Source: Candidatus Omnitrophota bacterium (GTDB lineage: Bacteria > Omnitrophota > Omnitrophia > Omnitrophales > Aquincolibacteriaceae). Taken from it: a stretch of 64,000 nucleotides of DNA. The position numbers were made by a program, and so were the translations under genes. Location of the stretch: contig JAUYMS010000035.1 of assembly GCA_030698625.1 (NCBI GenBank), positions 185,893 to 249,892 of the forward strand. The letters are read 5' to 3'. This document shows, piece after piece, positions 34,411 to 42,992 of this stretch. The notes beneath the pieces are model-generated. The model did no database searches and was not told the origin of the DNA. It was given only the letters and a program-made list of their open reading frames with translations. Position 1 is the first letter of the stretch. Each line of letters starts with the position of its first letter.

Positions 34411-36084
34411 TTGGCAGACGCCACCTTAATGGCGCGTCCTCAACGATGGGACGAGCCTTTCGGACCCGAGATGACCGATGCCGACGTTCAAATGCTGCTT
34501 GAGCGTCCTGAAATTAGTGCCATTGAAGCAAAGCGGTTTCCCACCCAAGTCCCTCTAACAGGAATTCTCAAGAACGACACCCGCATTGTGACTTACAAGT
34601 CGGGTGAAATCGTCGTTCGTGAGAATGACTACGGAAATTCGGCCTTTCTAATTCTTTCCGGGATACTTCGCGTTGTCCTGGCCCCCGGTCTCCCAAAAGA
34701 GAAACTCGGACGCCATATCCCCAATAAGAAGAACTTCCTGGAATCCCTTTCACAGCTTTGGACAAACCGAAGTATTCCGGAAGTACGGGATACACGCCTG
34801 TATGAGCAAAAGGGATTGCTTCGGGCCGAGGATGCGCAGAATACTCGCGTCATGCTGCAGGATATTCCGGTGGTTCTGGATACACAGAAGACGGCCGAGC
34901 TCGGGGAGGGGCAGCTCTTCGGAGAATTGGCCGCGTTGGGACGTATTCCGCGTTCGGCAACAGTCTTCGCAGAGCATGATGCAACTTGCCTCGAGATTCG
35001 CTGGCAGGGCCTGCGAGAGTTGAGGAAATTTGATGAGGGATGGCGCCGCCGGATTGATGAGAAATATCGCGAAAATGCTTTGAAGGTGCATCTGAGCGAA
35101 ACACCGATTCTCTCAGGGATAGGAGCCGAAGCCGTCGAGCAGGTCGCTGATCATACCCTCTTCGAGACGTATGGCACCTTTGATTGGAACATTTCTTATC
35201 AAAAGATGCGTCGCCAAGGTAAGACAGGCATTTCCGAAGAGCCCGTGATTGCCAAGGAGGGAGACTATCCTGACGGCTTGCTCCTAGTTCGAGCGGGTTT
35301 TGCCCGCGTTTCGGTTCATCACGGGCAGGGAGTCCGGACTCTGACCTATTTGGGGAAAGGGGATTCGTTCGGTCTTGATGAGCTCTACGTCGGCTGGAAA
35401 GAGAAACGGAGTATGCCTTTGCAAACGACCCTGACAGCCCTGGGGTACGTAGACGTCCTGAGGCTGCCGTCAAAGATTCTAGAACAGCATGTTTTTAGCA
35501 AGATCGACCCGCCGAAGCGAAGTCTGATTGATTTGGCGGATCGAGCTCTGTCAGAAGACGCACTTCTCGAATGGGCGGTTGAGGAACGGTTTGTTAACGC
35601 CACTCAGGCGATGCTTATCGATCTCGATAAATGCACGCGTTGCGATGATTGCGTTCGCGCTTGCGCTAGTACCCACGACGGCAATCCTCGGTTTATCCGC
35701 CACGGGCATACCTTTGACCATTGGATGGTTACGAATGCCTGTCTGCATTGTGTGGATCCCGTATGCCTCATCGGTTGTCCGACCGGCGCCATCAATCGCA
35801 ATATCGATAGCGGCACGGTCGTGATCAACGACAATACGTGTATCGGGTGCGGCGCTTGCGCCAATTCTTGCCCGTACGACAATATTCGCATGGTGGACAT
35901 TCGCAATCTTTCCGGTAAGGCCCTCGTCGATGACCATACCCAGAAACCGTTACAGAAGGCCACCAAGTGCGATTTGTGTGTCGATCAGCTCGGAGGCCCC
36001 GCGTGCGTTCGTGCCTGCCCTCACGATGCCCTGAAACGAATTGATTTCCAGACGGTGATGCGCCAGACAAGCAAAGGCAGTTAA
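34411..36084 (+). CDS. Double cyclic-nucleotide-binding-domain / four-cluster ferredoxin fusion
   Basis: A 557-residue cytoplasmic protein. Residues about 50-205 and 230-365 form two CRP-like cyclic-nucleotide-binding barrels, the first interrupted by an insertion of about 70 residues; GQLFGELAALG near residue 170 is the phosphate-cassette-like motif of the first. No helix-turn-helix follows. Residues 408-540 instead contain sixteen cysteines in four CxxC-type groups (CTRCDDCVRAC, CLHCVDPVCLIGC, CIGCGACANSC, CDLCVDQLGGPACVRAC), the pattern of DmsB/HybA-type electron-transfer subunits with four [4Fe-4S] clusters. The start is TTG 34411; ATG 34429 is an alternative. It heads a four-gene redox cluster. 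It probably passes electrons under ligand control, but that is an inference. Confidence 0.85.
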   Translation: MADATLMARPQRWDEPFGPEMTDADVQMLLERPEISAIEAKRFPTQVPLTGILKNDTRIVTYKSGEIVVRENDYGNSAFLILSGILRVVLAPGLPKEKLGRHIPNKKNFLESLSQLWTNRSIPEVRDTRLYEQKGLLRAEDAQNTRVMLQDIPVVLDTQKTAELGEGQLFGELAALGRIPRSATVFAEHDATCLEIRWQGLRELRKFDEGWRRRIDEKYRENALKVHLSETPILSGIGAEAVEQVADHTLFETYGTFDWNISYQKMRRQGKTGISEEPVIAKEGDYPDGLLLVRAGFARVSVHHGQGVRTLTYLGKGDSFGLDELYVGWKEKRSMPLQTTLTALGYVDVLRLPSKILEQHVFSKIDPPKRSLIDLADRALSEDALLEWAVEERFVNATQAMLIDLDKCTRCDDCVRACASTHDGNPRFIRHGHTFDHWMVTNACLHCVDPVCLIGCPTGAINRNIDSGTVVINDNTCIGCGACANSCPYDNIRMVDIRNLSGKALVDDHTQKPLQKATKCDLCVDQLGGPACVRACPHDALKRIDFQTVMRQTSKGS

Positions 36085-36097
36085 GAGGTTGGAACCC

Positions 36098-36898
36098 TTG
36101 AGGGCTTGGATCATAGGATTTGTGGCGGTGCTATTTTATGCGGTGACGCATGCCCTGCATCGAGGGATGACTCAAGACCTTGTCCGCCCGGGAGTGTTTA
36201 CCGGTTGGGTCCTCTTTTCCGTCATCATGTTCCTGGCGCTTTTTAATATCCGCAAGAAGATGCCCATGATACCTCTGGGCAGTGCCCATACGTGGTTGCT
36301 GCTGCATGTTGCGGGAGGACTTCTGGCGTTTTCGCTATTTGTACTGCATACGGGTAGTTTTTGGCCGACAGGCGCCTATGAACAGGTCCTGGCTTTTCTG
36401 CTTTACCTTATCACCCTAAGCGGTATTGCGGGTTACATCCTGCAAAGAATTTATCCTGCGAGACTCACCGAGACGGATCTGGAAGTCATCTATGAACGCA
36501 TTCCTGCTGAGATCGCAAGCATCCGTGAGAAGGCCGAACAGCTTATCCTAGAGTGTGCGGAGAAAACGACATCGGATACTCTGCCTAAAAATTATTTGAA
36601 CGATTGGCGGTGGTATTTTAAGAAGCCGCGCTTTTTTTTAAGTCACGCTATGGGGCGTAATCGGGGTCATTTTTGGATTAGGAATCATGGCGAGACCGTC
36701 CGCAGATACCTGAGCCAGGCAGAGGTGCCGTATCTGAATGAGCTGACGTCACTCGCTAAAATCAAAAACCGTATTGATTTCCACTACACGGCACAAAGCA
36801 TCATGAAGGGCTGGCTATTCTTCCATATTCCGGTAACAGCCGCACTTATGGTTTTTGGTGCCTGGCATATTATCGTGATTCACGTTTACGCCGTATGA
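36098..36898 (+). CDS. Cytochrome b-like membrane protein of the redox module
   Basis: A 266-residue membrane protein with four N-terminal hydrophobic helices (about 4-22, 36-50, 62-86, 95-115), a basic soluble part (about 120-235) and a final helix near the C-terminus. Histidines near helix ends (THALH in helix 1, LLLH and VLH in helix 3, FHIPV and WHIIVIH in the last) are good haem b ligand candidates. I chose TTG 36098 because GAGG at 36085-36088 gives 9-nt spacing; TTG 36089 would touch it. The next gene overlaps by ATGA. No family name is certain; it would connect the cytoplasmic Fe-S/flavin proteins with the periplasmic haems. Confidence 0.65.
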   Translation: MRAWIIGFVAVLFYAVTHALHRGMTQDLVRPGVFTGWVLFSVIMFLALFNIRKKMPMIPLGSAHTWLLLHVAGGLLAFSLFVLHTGSFWPTGAYEQVLAFLLYLITLSGIAGYILQRIYPARLTETDLEVIYERIPAEIASIREKAEQLILECAEKTTSDTLPKNYLNDWRWYFKKPRFFLSHAMGRNRGHFWIRNHGETVRRYLSQAEVPYLNELTSLAKIKNRIDFHYTAQSIMKGWLFFHIPVTAALMVFGAWHIIVIHVYAV

Positions 36899-38814
36899 TT
36901 ACCGATCCGGATCGTTTTAAACATAATCGCAGTCATTATGAGAGACCCAATGCACGGCACCGCTGCGGACGCGAAGCCCATTGGCAAAAGCCCTGCTGGC
37001 AGGGTCCCAACCCCGACGGAAGCTGCGGCGGGACTGCGGAATGCTCACCCGCGCGCACGGGCGAAGGGAACTACCAGTGCCGGCGGCCGCCTCACGCCGG
37101 AGGACCGTGCTCTGAAGGGCCTCTTCCCGACGGAACGTGCACTCATAAAAGGCCTCCGTGTCTTCCGGCGCTGAATCTTCGCGGCCGGCGCGGGCGCGCG
37201 GCAGTGTTGACGCTGGCTCTTGCGGTTTCGGTGATCGGTGTTTTTATGGCCTTTCCCCGCGCCAATTCGATGGGAATAAGTCCCGTTAATCCCGGGCCGC
37301 TCTCAGCCAAGCATGCAAGATTTGCAGGCGACGCGGGGTGCGTTTCCTGTCACGAAGCCCATCAAGGGGGGTTTTCAACGTGGATAGGCGCACTCTTTAA
37401 ACCCGCGGACATGAGTACGCAGTGTCTCTCCTGTCATACCTTCGAAGGACCGGCGCTCAGTTCTCATAACCGTATCTTTGCCGGCCGCACAGATTTGCAG
37501 GAAACTCAGTGCAGCAGCTGCCACACGGAGCACCGTGGGGTGTCGACTGCGATCACTCAAATGAGTGATGCCCAATGTCATACGTGTCACCAGGTGAAGT
37601 TCTCGAGTTTTTCCAGGGATCACCCGGAGTTTGGAGCGGATTATCCCCATGACGAGCGTATGGCCATTAAGTTTGATCATGCCACGCATTTCAGCCGCTA
37701 CTTTAAGGATAAGAAGTTCCTGGATCGTGCCCCGACTGCTTGTGCCGCATGTCATTATCTCGATAAGTCCAATGGCCGTCATGTTCCCGTTGCGGGGTTT
37801 GAAACCACCTGTTCAAAATGTCATTCTTCCCAAATTACTCAGAAAGACCTCGTGCTTTTCCGGTTACCCGAGATGTTGGTCCAAAATCTCGATGCGGAAA
37901 AGATTGCCGACGTTTGCGGTGCGGACGCCGGAACTGCCGTTGCCGCGCTCGGTGTTAAGGACGGGTATGAGAGTGTGTCGCTGGAAGAGCCGACAGAAAT
38001 TATGGCACACCTCTTGGGTACCGGGATGGATGACCCCGAAGATTATCAGGGGCCGACTCAAACTCTTATCCAGGAGATGGCGGCTGATGGCTTGACGCCC
38101 TTGGCGGAACTTCTTGATGAACGCGGGGGAGCGGGCACGGCGAGCTCTCTGCTTGCAGGACTGAGTCCGGAGCTCGTACGGGAAGTCGCTTGTACCTGGG
38201 CACAGAATCTCGAATATGAATCTCCCCACGAGAAACTTGCGTCGGGATGGTTTGCGGATTATCTTGAGTTGCGTTATAAACCGGCAGGCCATGCGGATCC
38301 GGTCATGAAGAATTGGGTTGATTTCGGCCTCAGAGCGGAGTCTTCTTCAGAGGATATGCGTGCTGCTCTTTTGTCTTCGAATCAGGGCGGCGGTCGCTGC
38401 ACAAAGTGCCATGCGGTGACCGAGAGCACTTCGGCGGCGGGAGACAAGTCTCTTGCCGTAGAGTGGGCACTTCGCGGTCCGGCAGTGCGCGATCATACGC
38501 AGTTTAACCACGCTGTCCATATGAACCTGCTCCAGGGCGAGACCGCCTGTTTGACCTGTCACGTCATGGATCCCGAGGCGGATTTCTCAGTCTCGTTCGA
38601 ATCGTCTCGGGCGGACCAATTTGTCAGCAGTTTTAAAGCCATCAGCAAGGACACTTGCACCCAGTGCCATGGGGCTAAATCAGCCAAGGAGACAGGCAGT
38701 AAGGTCAGGGATAACTGTTTACTTTGCCACACGTACCATCATAATCCGACTCTAAGTCATTCCATGGAAGCTTCCGTGGGAGGCGCAAACATTCAATCAC
38801 AGCGAGAACTCTGA
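36895..38814 (+). CDS. Decaheme cytochrome c with Cys-rich cytoplasmic N-terminus
   Basis: A 639-residue protein. Ten CxxCH haem-binding motifs are present: six between residues about 149 and 310 (CVSCH, CLSCH, CSSCH, CHTCH, CAACH, CSKCH) and four after about 500 (CTKCH, CLTCH, CTQCH, CLLCH), separated by a haem-free region of about 190 residues. A single hydrophobic helix at about 102-122 anchors it. Before that helix are two cysteine repeats, C24/C34/C44/C50 and C62/C72/C82/C89, each with a GPxPDGxC core, predicted to lie in the cytoplasm. It overlaps the previous gene by 4 bp (ATGA). It probably carries electrons in the periplasm; partner and direction are unknown. Confidence 0.88.
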   Translation: MITDPDRFKHNRSHYERPNARHRCGREAHWQKPCWQGPNPDGSCGGTAECSPARTGEGNYQCRRPPHAGGPCSEGPLPDGTCTHKRPPCLPALNLRGRRGRAAVLTLALAVSVIGVFMAFPRANSMGISPVNPGPLSAKHARFAGDAGCVSCHEAHQGGFSTWIGALFKPADMSTQCLSCHTFEGPALSSHNRIFAGRTDLQETQCSSCHTEHRGVSTAITQMSDAQCHTCHQVKFSSFSRDHPEFGADYPHDERMAIKFDHATHFSRYFKDKKFLDRAPTACAACHYLDKSNGRHVPVAGFETTCSKCHSSQITQKDLVLFRLPEMLVQNLDAEKIADVCGADAGTAVAALGVKDGYESVSLEEPTEIMAHLLGTGMDDPEDYQGPTQTLIQEMAADGLTPLAELLDERGGAGTASSLLAGLSPELVREVACTWAQNLEYESPHEKLASGWFADYLELRYKPAGHADPVMKNWVDFGLRAESSSEDMRAALLSSNQGGGRCTKCHAVTESTSAAGDKSLAVEWALRGPAVRDHTQFNHAVHMNLLQGETACLTCHVMDPEADFSVSFESSRADQFVSSFKAISKDTCTQCHGAKSAKETGSKVRDNCLLCHTYHHNPTLSHSMEASVGGANIQSQREL

Positions 38815-38815
38815 T

Positions 38816-40099
38816 ATGACATGGATAATATCTTCACTATCGACTGCGCTTTTGGCGACACTGCTGGCCTATGTAACGCTGCTGGTCATGAGGGTGGTCC
38901 GGGAATCTCTTGGCAGCAAGCGCCGTGAGCACCTTGAAGAACAGGTTTTCCGCCAACGTATCGACCAGATCATGGACAAGCGCCGCTTTGAGATGGAAAA
39001 GAACGAGCTTTCCTGGAACGGTTTCCGGAAGTTTGAGGTCGTCCGCAAGGTTGCGGAGAATCGCGATATCAATACTTTCTACCTTGCACCGCATGACGGG
39101 AAACCGCTGCCTCCGTTTCTGCCCGGACAATATTTGACATTTGAACTGCACCCGGAAGGAGGAGCGGCGGCCGGCAAGCCCGTAGTCCGGTGTTACTCGC
39201 TCTCAGACAGCCCCAATTATCCGGACCGATATCGGGTTTCGATAAAGCGTGTTCCTCCTCCGCGAGACAAGCCTGATGCGCCCCCGGGACTCATCTCGAA
39301 CTATTTTCATGACCGGATCAAGGAGGGCGACATCTTAAATGTGAAGGCGCCTTCGGGGCATTTTACGTTGGATATGACGCAGCAGAGTCCCATCGTTCTT
39401 ATCGGCGGCGGGATCGGCGTGACACCTGTACTAAGCATGGTGAATGCCATTGCGGAGTCCGGATCGAAAAGGCAAGCCTGGTTCTTCTTCGGGGTTCGGA
39501 ACTCTGCCGAGCATATCATGAAAGACCACCTGCGAGAGATTGCCGCCCAACATGAAAATATAAACGTTCATGTCTGTTACAGTGACCCCGATGAAAAGGA
39601 CCAACAGGGCAGCGATTACGCTCACGCTGAGAGGGTGAGCGTTGATCTTATGAAGAGACTGTTGCCCAGTAATAACTTTGAGTTTTACATCTGTGGTCCG
39701 CCCCCGCTCATGAATCAGGTCACCAAAGACCTTAAGGAATGGGGCGTGCCGTCGAGTAAGATTTACTTTGAGGCCTTCGGCCCAGCGACCGTTAAAAAAG
39801 TTGCGCTGCCACAGCCGGAAGACGCGGCTGCCAAGGAGGCCCCGGCTCTTGAGGTGACGTTTGCCAAGTCGAATAAGACAGTGAGGTGGAGCAGCGGCGC
39901 CGGATCTCTGCTGGAGCTTGCCGAGGCTAACGGAATTACCATCGACGCAGGCTGTAGGGCAGGTAATTGTGGTACTTGTCTGACGGCCGTTAAAAGAGGT
40001 GAAGTGCATACGGTCGTCGACAGCGGAGCCAAACCGGAGGCAGGTTCCTGCCTCACCTGTATTTCCGTTCCTAAAACAGCGGTGACCCTCGATGCCTAA
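38816..40099 (+). CDS. Membrane-anchored FAD/NAD(P) oxidoreductase with C-terminal 2Fe-2S domain
   Basis: A 427-residue flavoprotein. One N-terminal membrane helix (about 3-26) and a charged linker precede a ferredoxin-NADP reductase-type module: FAD motif RCYSLSDSP near 127, nucleotide motif GGGIGVTPVLSM near 200, and CGPPPLM near 300. A plant-type [2Fe-2S] ferredoxin domain ends the protein (CRAGNCGTC near 380-388 and a later CLTC). This arrangement resembles the electron-input components of oxygenases and of Na-translocating NADH:quinone reductase subunit F. It starts 1 bp after the decaheme gene and would link NAD(P)H to the haem chain. Confidence 0.9.
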   Translation: MTWIISSLSTALLATLLAYVTLLVMRVVRESLGSKRREHLEEQVFRQRIDQIMDKRRFEMEKNELSWNGFRKFEVVRKVAENRDINTFYLAPHDGKPLPPFLPGQYLTFELHPEGGAAAGKPVVRCYSLSDSPNYPDRYRVSIKRVPPPRDKPDAPPGLISNYFHDRIKEGDILNVKAPSGHFTLDMTQQSPIVLIGGGIGVTPVLSMVNAIAESGSKRQAWFFFGVRNSAEHIMKDHLREIAAQHENINVHVCYSDPDEKDQQGSDYAHAERVSVDLMKRLLPSNNFEFYICGPPPLMNQVTKDLKEWGVPSSKIYFEAFGPATVKKVALPQPEDAAAKEAPALEVTFAKSNKTVRWSSGAGSLLELAEANGITIDAGCRAGNCGTCLTAVKRGEVHTVVDSGAKPEAGSCLTCISVPKTAVTLDA

Positions 40100-40877
40100 C
40101 GAACGGCGGATCGCCTTAATCACAGGCGCGACAACGGGTATTGGTTGGGAACTAACACGTCTCTTCGCGCGTGACGGGTATGATCTTATCCTCGTTGCCC
40201 GTCATGAAGATAGTCTGAAAAGGGCGGCATGCGCTTTAGAAAACGAGTTTCAGATTTCCGGGATGGTCGTAGCCGCGGACTTGTCAAAGCCGAACGCCGG
40301 GCGCGAGGTCTTCGAGCGTGTCCAGGCGGCAGGGCTGTCAGTTCATACACTGGTCAACAATGCCGGGTATGGCGGCCATGGGGCTTTCCTGGAGTCGGAC
40401 CTTCAGGTGGAGTTGGATATGATGCAGTTGAACATGACGGCCCTGACCGAGCTGACCAAATTATTTATACCCGGCATGGTGGAAAAGGGGAGCGGTAATA
40501 TCCTCAACGTGGCTTCGACCGCAGCCTTCCAACCCGGGCCCTTCATGGCCGTTTACTACGCCTCAAAAGCTTATGTCCTGTCTTTTTCCGCCGCCATACG
40601 TGAGGAATTGAAGGATAAGGGGATCAATGTGACGACCTTATGTCCCGGACCGACGGAATCTGAGTTTGCCAAGAGAGCGGGTATGACGAACTCCATCCTT
40701 TTTAAGGCGGGAATGATGTCTGCCGAAAAGGTCGCTCGACTTGGTTATGAGGCCATGCAGAAGCACCGGAGCATTATCGTCACCGGGTGGAAAAACAAGC
40801 TCCTCACCTTTTCGGTTCGCTTGTCGCCCAGATGGATGACGGCATCCGTCGTGCGCTTCCTACAGGAAAAAGTCTAG
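40092..40877 (+). CDS. Short-chain dehydrogenase/reductase
   Basis: A 261-residue classical SDR. It has the cofactor motif TGATTGIG at residues about 11-18, LVNNAGYGG near 90, the catalytic Ser in NVASTAA, and YYASKAYVLSFS with the Tyr and Lys pair. The Arg at the end of beta-2 (VARHED) suggests a preference for NADP. The C-terminal segment after residue 230 is rich in basic and aromatic residues. The start overlaps the end of the preceding oxidoreductase gene by 8 bp, so it is probably the last gene of the operon; its substrate is unknown. Confidence 0.9.
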   Translation: MPNERRIALITGATTGIGWELTRLFARDGYDLILVARHEDSLKRAACALENEFQISGMVVAADLSKPNAGREVFERVQAAGLSVHTLVNNAGYGGHGAFLESDLQVELDMMQLNMTALTELTKLFIPGMVEKGSGNILNVASTAAFQPGPFMAVYYASKAYVLSFSAAIREELKDKGINVTTLCPGPTESEFAKRAGMTNSILFKAGMMSAEKVARLGYEAMQKHRSIIVTGWKNKLLTFSVRLSPRWMTASVVRFLQEKV

Positions 40878-40894
40878 GTGCCTAGACTCTTTTA
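40866..40894. terminator. Bidirectional terminator between the SDR and Spy-like genes
   Basis: AGTCTAGG and CCTAGACT (40871-40888) form a perfect inverted repeat, preceded by an A-tract and followed by CTCTTTT, so it can work in both directions between these convergent genes. The SDR stop codon TAG lies inside the left arm. Confidence 0.65.
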
Positions 40895-41347
40895 CTAACC
40901 TTTGTTTGCCCGCCAGATCTCCTTGCTCTTAGTGCTCTGCTCGGCGCTAAGCATCCCTTTGAGCTGTACGATTGACGAGACCAACGTTTTGGCCCTCGTT
41001 CTCTTGATGTCGTATTTTTGATCTACCAGCTTGTGTATGGCATCGACATCAGGCTGATCTTGCCACAGGGCCGAATGAATATCGATTTTTAAGATCTCAA
41101 CCTCAGCATCCTGGCGGATCATATTTTTTTTCACGTCGATCTTAAGGCTTTTGATCTGAGCGATTTGTTCCTCACTTAGGCCCAATTCTTCCTGATTTTC
41201 CAAATAAAAATGGGCTTTATGGAAGAACTTTTCCTCTAGTCCCGCGTGGTGATAGCCGGAATCCCCGCCACGTTGGCCATGACCGGCAAGTGCGTATGGG
41301 GACACTAGCAGCATGCATGCAATTATGAGCAGTATGGGTTTTTTCAT
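40895..41347 (-). CDS. Spy/CpxP-like periplasmic LTxxQ protein
   Basis: A 150-residue exported protein with a clear signal peptide (cleavage near residue 21). The mature part is predicted to be helical, and it contains LGLSEEQIAQIKSLK and LKGMLSAEQ, the two LTxxQ-like motifs of Spy/CpxP/ZraP proteins, which act as periplasmic chaperones or metal-stress sensors. His-rich GYHHAG near the mature N-terminus might bind metal. A GGAGG ribosome site precedes the start. No sensor kinase is adjacent. Confidence 0.75.
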   Translation of the reverse strand: MKKPILLIIACMLLVSPYALAGHGQRGGDSGYHHAGLEEKFFHKAHFYLENQEELGLSEEQIAQIKSLKIDVKKNMIRQDAEVEILKIDIHSALWQDQPDVDAIHKLVDQKYDIKRTRAKTLVSSIVQLKGMLSAEQSTKSKEIWRANKG

Positions 41348-41590
41348 TCGAAGCCTCCTGGTTGGTAGTGAGGTTGGGTTTTAATAGGAAAAATTACTGT
41401 CTTTCTGGTACAAGCTTACCGGGTGAATGAAGCGCAGTCAAGGTACGTGAAAATTGGGGTAACATGAGGAGCCTGACGGCTCGATTTTAGCCATAATTAC
41501 GCAATCCCGTATTTTTATGTAGTATTGATATATGTGGGGAGGGGAGGGGAAAAATCAAAGGCAGTATTTCAGCTTTATCCCATAAGAAAC
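41348..41590. other. Gene-free stretch between two minus-strand genes
   Basis: About 240 bp upstream of the Spy-like gene. It contains a small GAGCC/GGCTC hairpin (41469-41482) followed by GATTTT and a purine-rich GGGGAGGGGAGGGG run near 41537, but no open reading frame with support and no recognised RNA. Confidence 0.3.
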
Positions 41591-41623
41591 AAGGGGCGCT
41601 CAAGTTAACCCTGAGCGCCCCTT
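41591..41623 (-). terminator. Intrinsic terminator of the 41.7-42.6 kb minus-strand pair
   Basis: A 12-bp perfect stem (AAGGGGCGCTCA with TGAGCGCCCCTT) and a 9-nt loop, followed on the minus strand by a T-rich tract. It lies 31 bp after the stop codon of the TIGR04073-like gene. Confidence 0.75.
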
Positions 41624-41654
41624 TGAAAACGAAATCCGCTAAGACAAGCCGTGA

Positions 41655-41984
41655 CTAGAGTTGTACTCCACCTTGCGGAAGGGGAAGGTCGATTGGCAAC
41701 AAGAAAGTCGCTGTGTGGATGAGGCCGCCGACTGTGTACACTACGGAATTACAGAGTCCCTTGCCGATACCGGCCAGAACATTCTTATCCTCCGCCGCGT
41801 AGGCCTCAGGAACTGAGAAAAGCTCGGTCCAGCCCAAGACGGCATTCTTGAAGCCATACGCCAGTTTGGCCGTGGCTTTTGCGCTATAAGTGGCCTCTTG
41901 AGTCCATGGACTTGCGGCCGCAAATGCATTTATTGGCGTCAGCACCATCGCTGCGAGTACCAGCATCAAAATAGCTTTCTTCAT
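41655..41984 (-). CDS. Small exported protein resembling the TIGR04073 exosortase-associated family
   Basis: A 109-residue protein with a signal peptide ending AFAAA. The mature part (KLAYGFKNAVLGWTELFSVP, then AGIGKGLCNSVVYTVGGLIH and a Pro-rich end) resembles the TIGR04073 family of short exported proteins found in PVC-type bacteria and others, with no known function. ATG 41984 follows GGGAGG at 6-nt spacing; a longer open frame from 42119 would overlap the upstream gene. It is probably cotranscribed with the membrane protein upstream. The family call is from memory of the pattern and is moderate. Confidence 0.6.
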   Translation of the reverse strand: MKKAILMLVLAAMVLTPINAFAAASPWTQEATYSAKATAKLAYGFKNAVLGWTELFSVPEAYAAEDKNVLAGIGKGLCNSVVYTVGGLIHTATFLLPIDLPLPQGGVQL

Positions 41985-42018
41985 GATTTTCCTCCCTTTA
42001 CGAGTTAAGTAACGGTAC

Positions 42019-42645
42019 TTAGACCGATTTACCCACCTTGGTTGAAATTGCATATGCACCCTTAATAACGGCAATTCCCAGAATAATTGCAACAATAAGT
42101 GATAGGGGGTTTGCCGCACCGTAATGAGGAGCTCCGAGCATGCCGAAAAGCATAGGTCCTGATAAGACAGTATTCATTTTAGAGGCACCACCGGCTTTTT
42201 TACGCAGGGCAGCAAGCGCATCGCCGGCTTGACCCGAGAGGATTTTTTTCTGGGCAGGCCAGATAATGAACCATACATTAAACCACATGAGGGTTCCGAA
42301 GAACATACCCATGAGGATCCAGGCGGCTCTCCCCGTCATGCCGCCTTCGGGTTCAGTGAACAAAGCCGTGGGGCCAAAGCCCTGGCCGGGCGTATACATA
42401 TAATTCATGACGAAAAGGCCTAATCCCGCCAAAAAGGTAAACATGGCGCCCCACCTGAACCACCACAATGCTCGAGGCATGAGCTGCGGATTGACCGCTT
42501 TTTTGGCCGCATCATCCAAAGCGCCTTGGAGAGGAATATTGACAAAATTAAAGAAATAGAGCAGTCCGATCCAGGTAATACCCGCAATAACATGAATCCA
42601 GCGAACCAGTAAGTGCAAATTGCTGAAAATATCTTCTAGCGCCAT
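42019..42645 (-). CDS. Urate hydroxylase PuuD N-terminal-like membrane protein
   Basis: A 208-residue membrane protein with about four helices. LVRWIHVIAGITWIGLLYFF at the N-terminus, WWFRWGAMFTFLAGL in the second helix and the final GxAVIKGAYAI segment match the membrane domain of the PuuD (DUF989) family, which in the full urate hydroxylase carries a C-terminal cytochrome c. That cytochrome domain is absent, so a urate-oxidising role should not be assumed. GGAGG lies 5 nt before the ATG. Conserved His and Trp residues in helix 1 suggest haem or quinone contact, which is speculative. Confidence 0.7.
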   Translation of the reverse strand: MALEDIFSNLHLLVRWIHVIAGITWIGLLYFFNFVNIPLQGALDDAAKKAVNPQLMPRALWWFRWGAMFTFLAGLGLFVMNYMYTPGQGFGPTALFTEPEGGMTGRAAWILMGMFFGTLMWFNVWFIIWPAQKKILSGQAGDALAALRKKAGGASKMNTVLSGPMLFGMLGAPHYGAANPLSLIVAIILGIAVIKGAYAISTKVGKSV

Positions 42646-42705
42646 GTCTTCCTCCTTTGATGAGTTGTGCCGGCCGATGACGGGGTTCTTGTCCCAATCT
42701 GGGAG

Positions 42706-42734
42706 ATTCTAGCACTTTGCCCCCCAAAGGTCAC
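42706..42734 (-). promoter_or_regulatory. Extended -10 promoter of the PuuD-like gene
   Basis: On the minus strand, GTGACC (42734-42729), a 17-bp spacer and TGCTAGAAT (42714-42706) form a strong promoter about 60 nt before the start codon. The same nonamer TGCTAGAAT is used upstream of tRNA-Leu and leuS. Confidence 0.65.
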
Positions 42735-42992
42735 CCCTTTCATATAGGCCTAAAGGGTTTTGATTTTATGGATGGGAGCGGGTATACTCCTAGCTAGCAA
42801 GAGTCTGGACCTGTAACCGTAAGTTAACATAACCAGTCAACCCTCAACAAAGATAGAAAACCGCGAGAATATAGCCGTTAAGCAATCACATCTGTGTTCG
42901 ATAAATAGAGAGCAACTTCATTATCATTCCACGTATAAATTCGAGATATTGACAAAAATGTCTGAAAGTGCTTTTAGCAAAAGGAGTTGGGA
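42735..42992. other. Gene-free AT-richer stretch between divergent genes
   Basis: About 260 bp upstream of the KSE-repeat protein. A TATACT (42783-42788) and a TTGACA (42949-42954) are seen, the latter without a convincing -10. AGGAG before ATG 42993 is the only clear signal. No ORF or RNA gene is recognised. Confidence 0.3.

Noticed and set aside
42019..42645. Functional urate hydroxylase PuuD
   Set aside because: The C-terminal cytochrome c domain is missing, so only the membrane domain family can be claimed.
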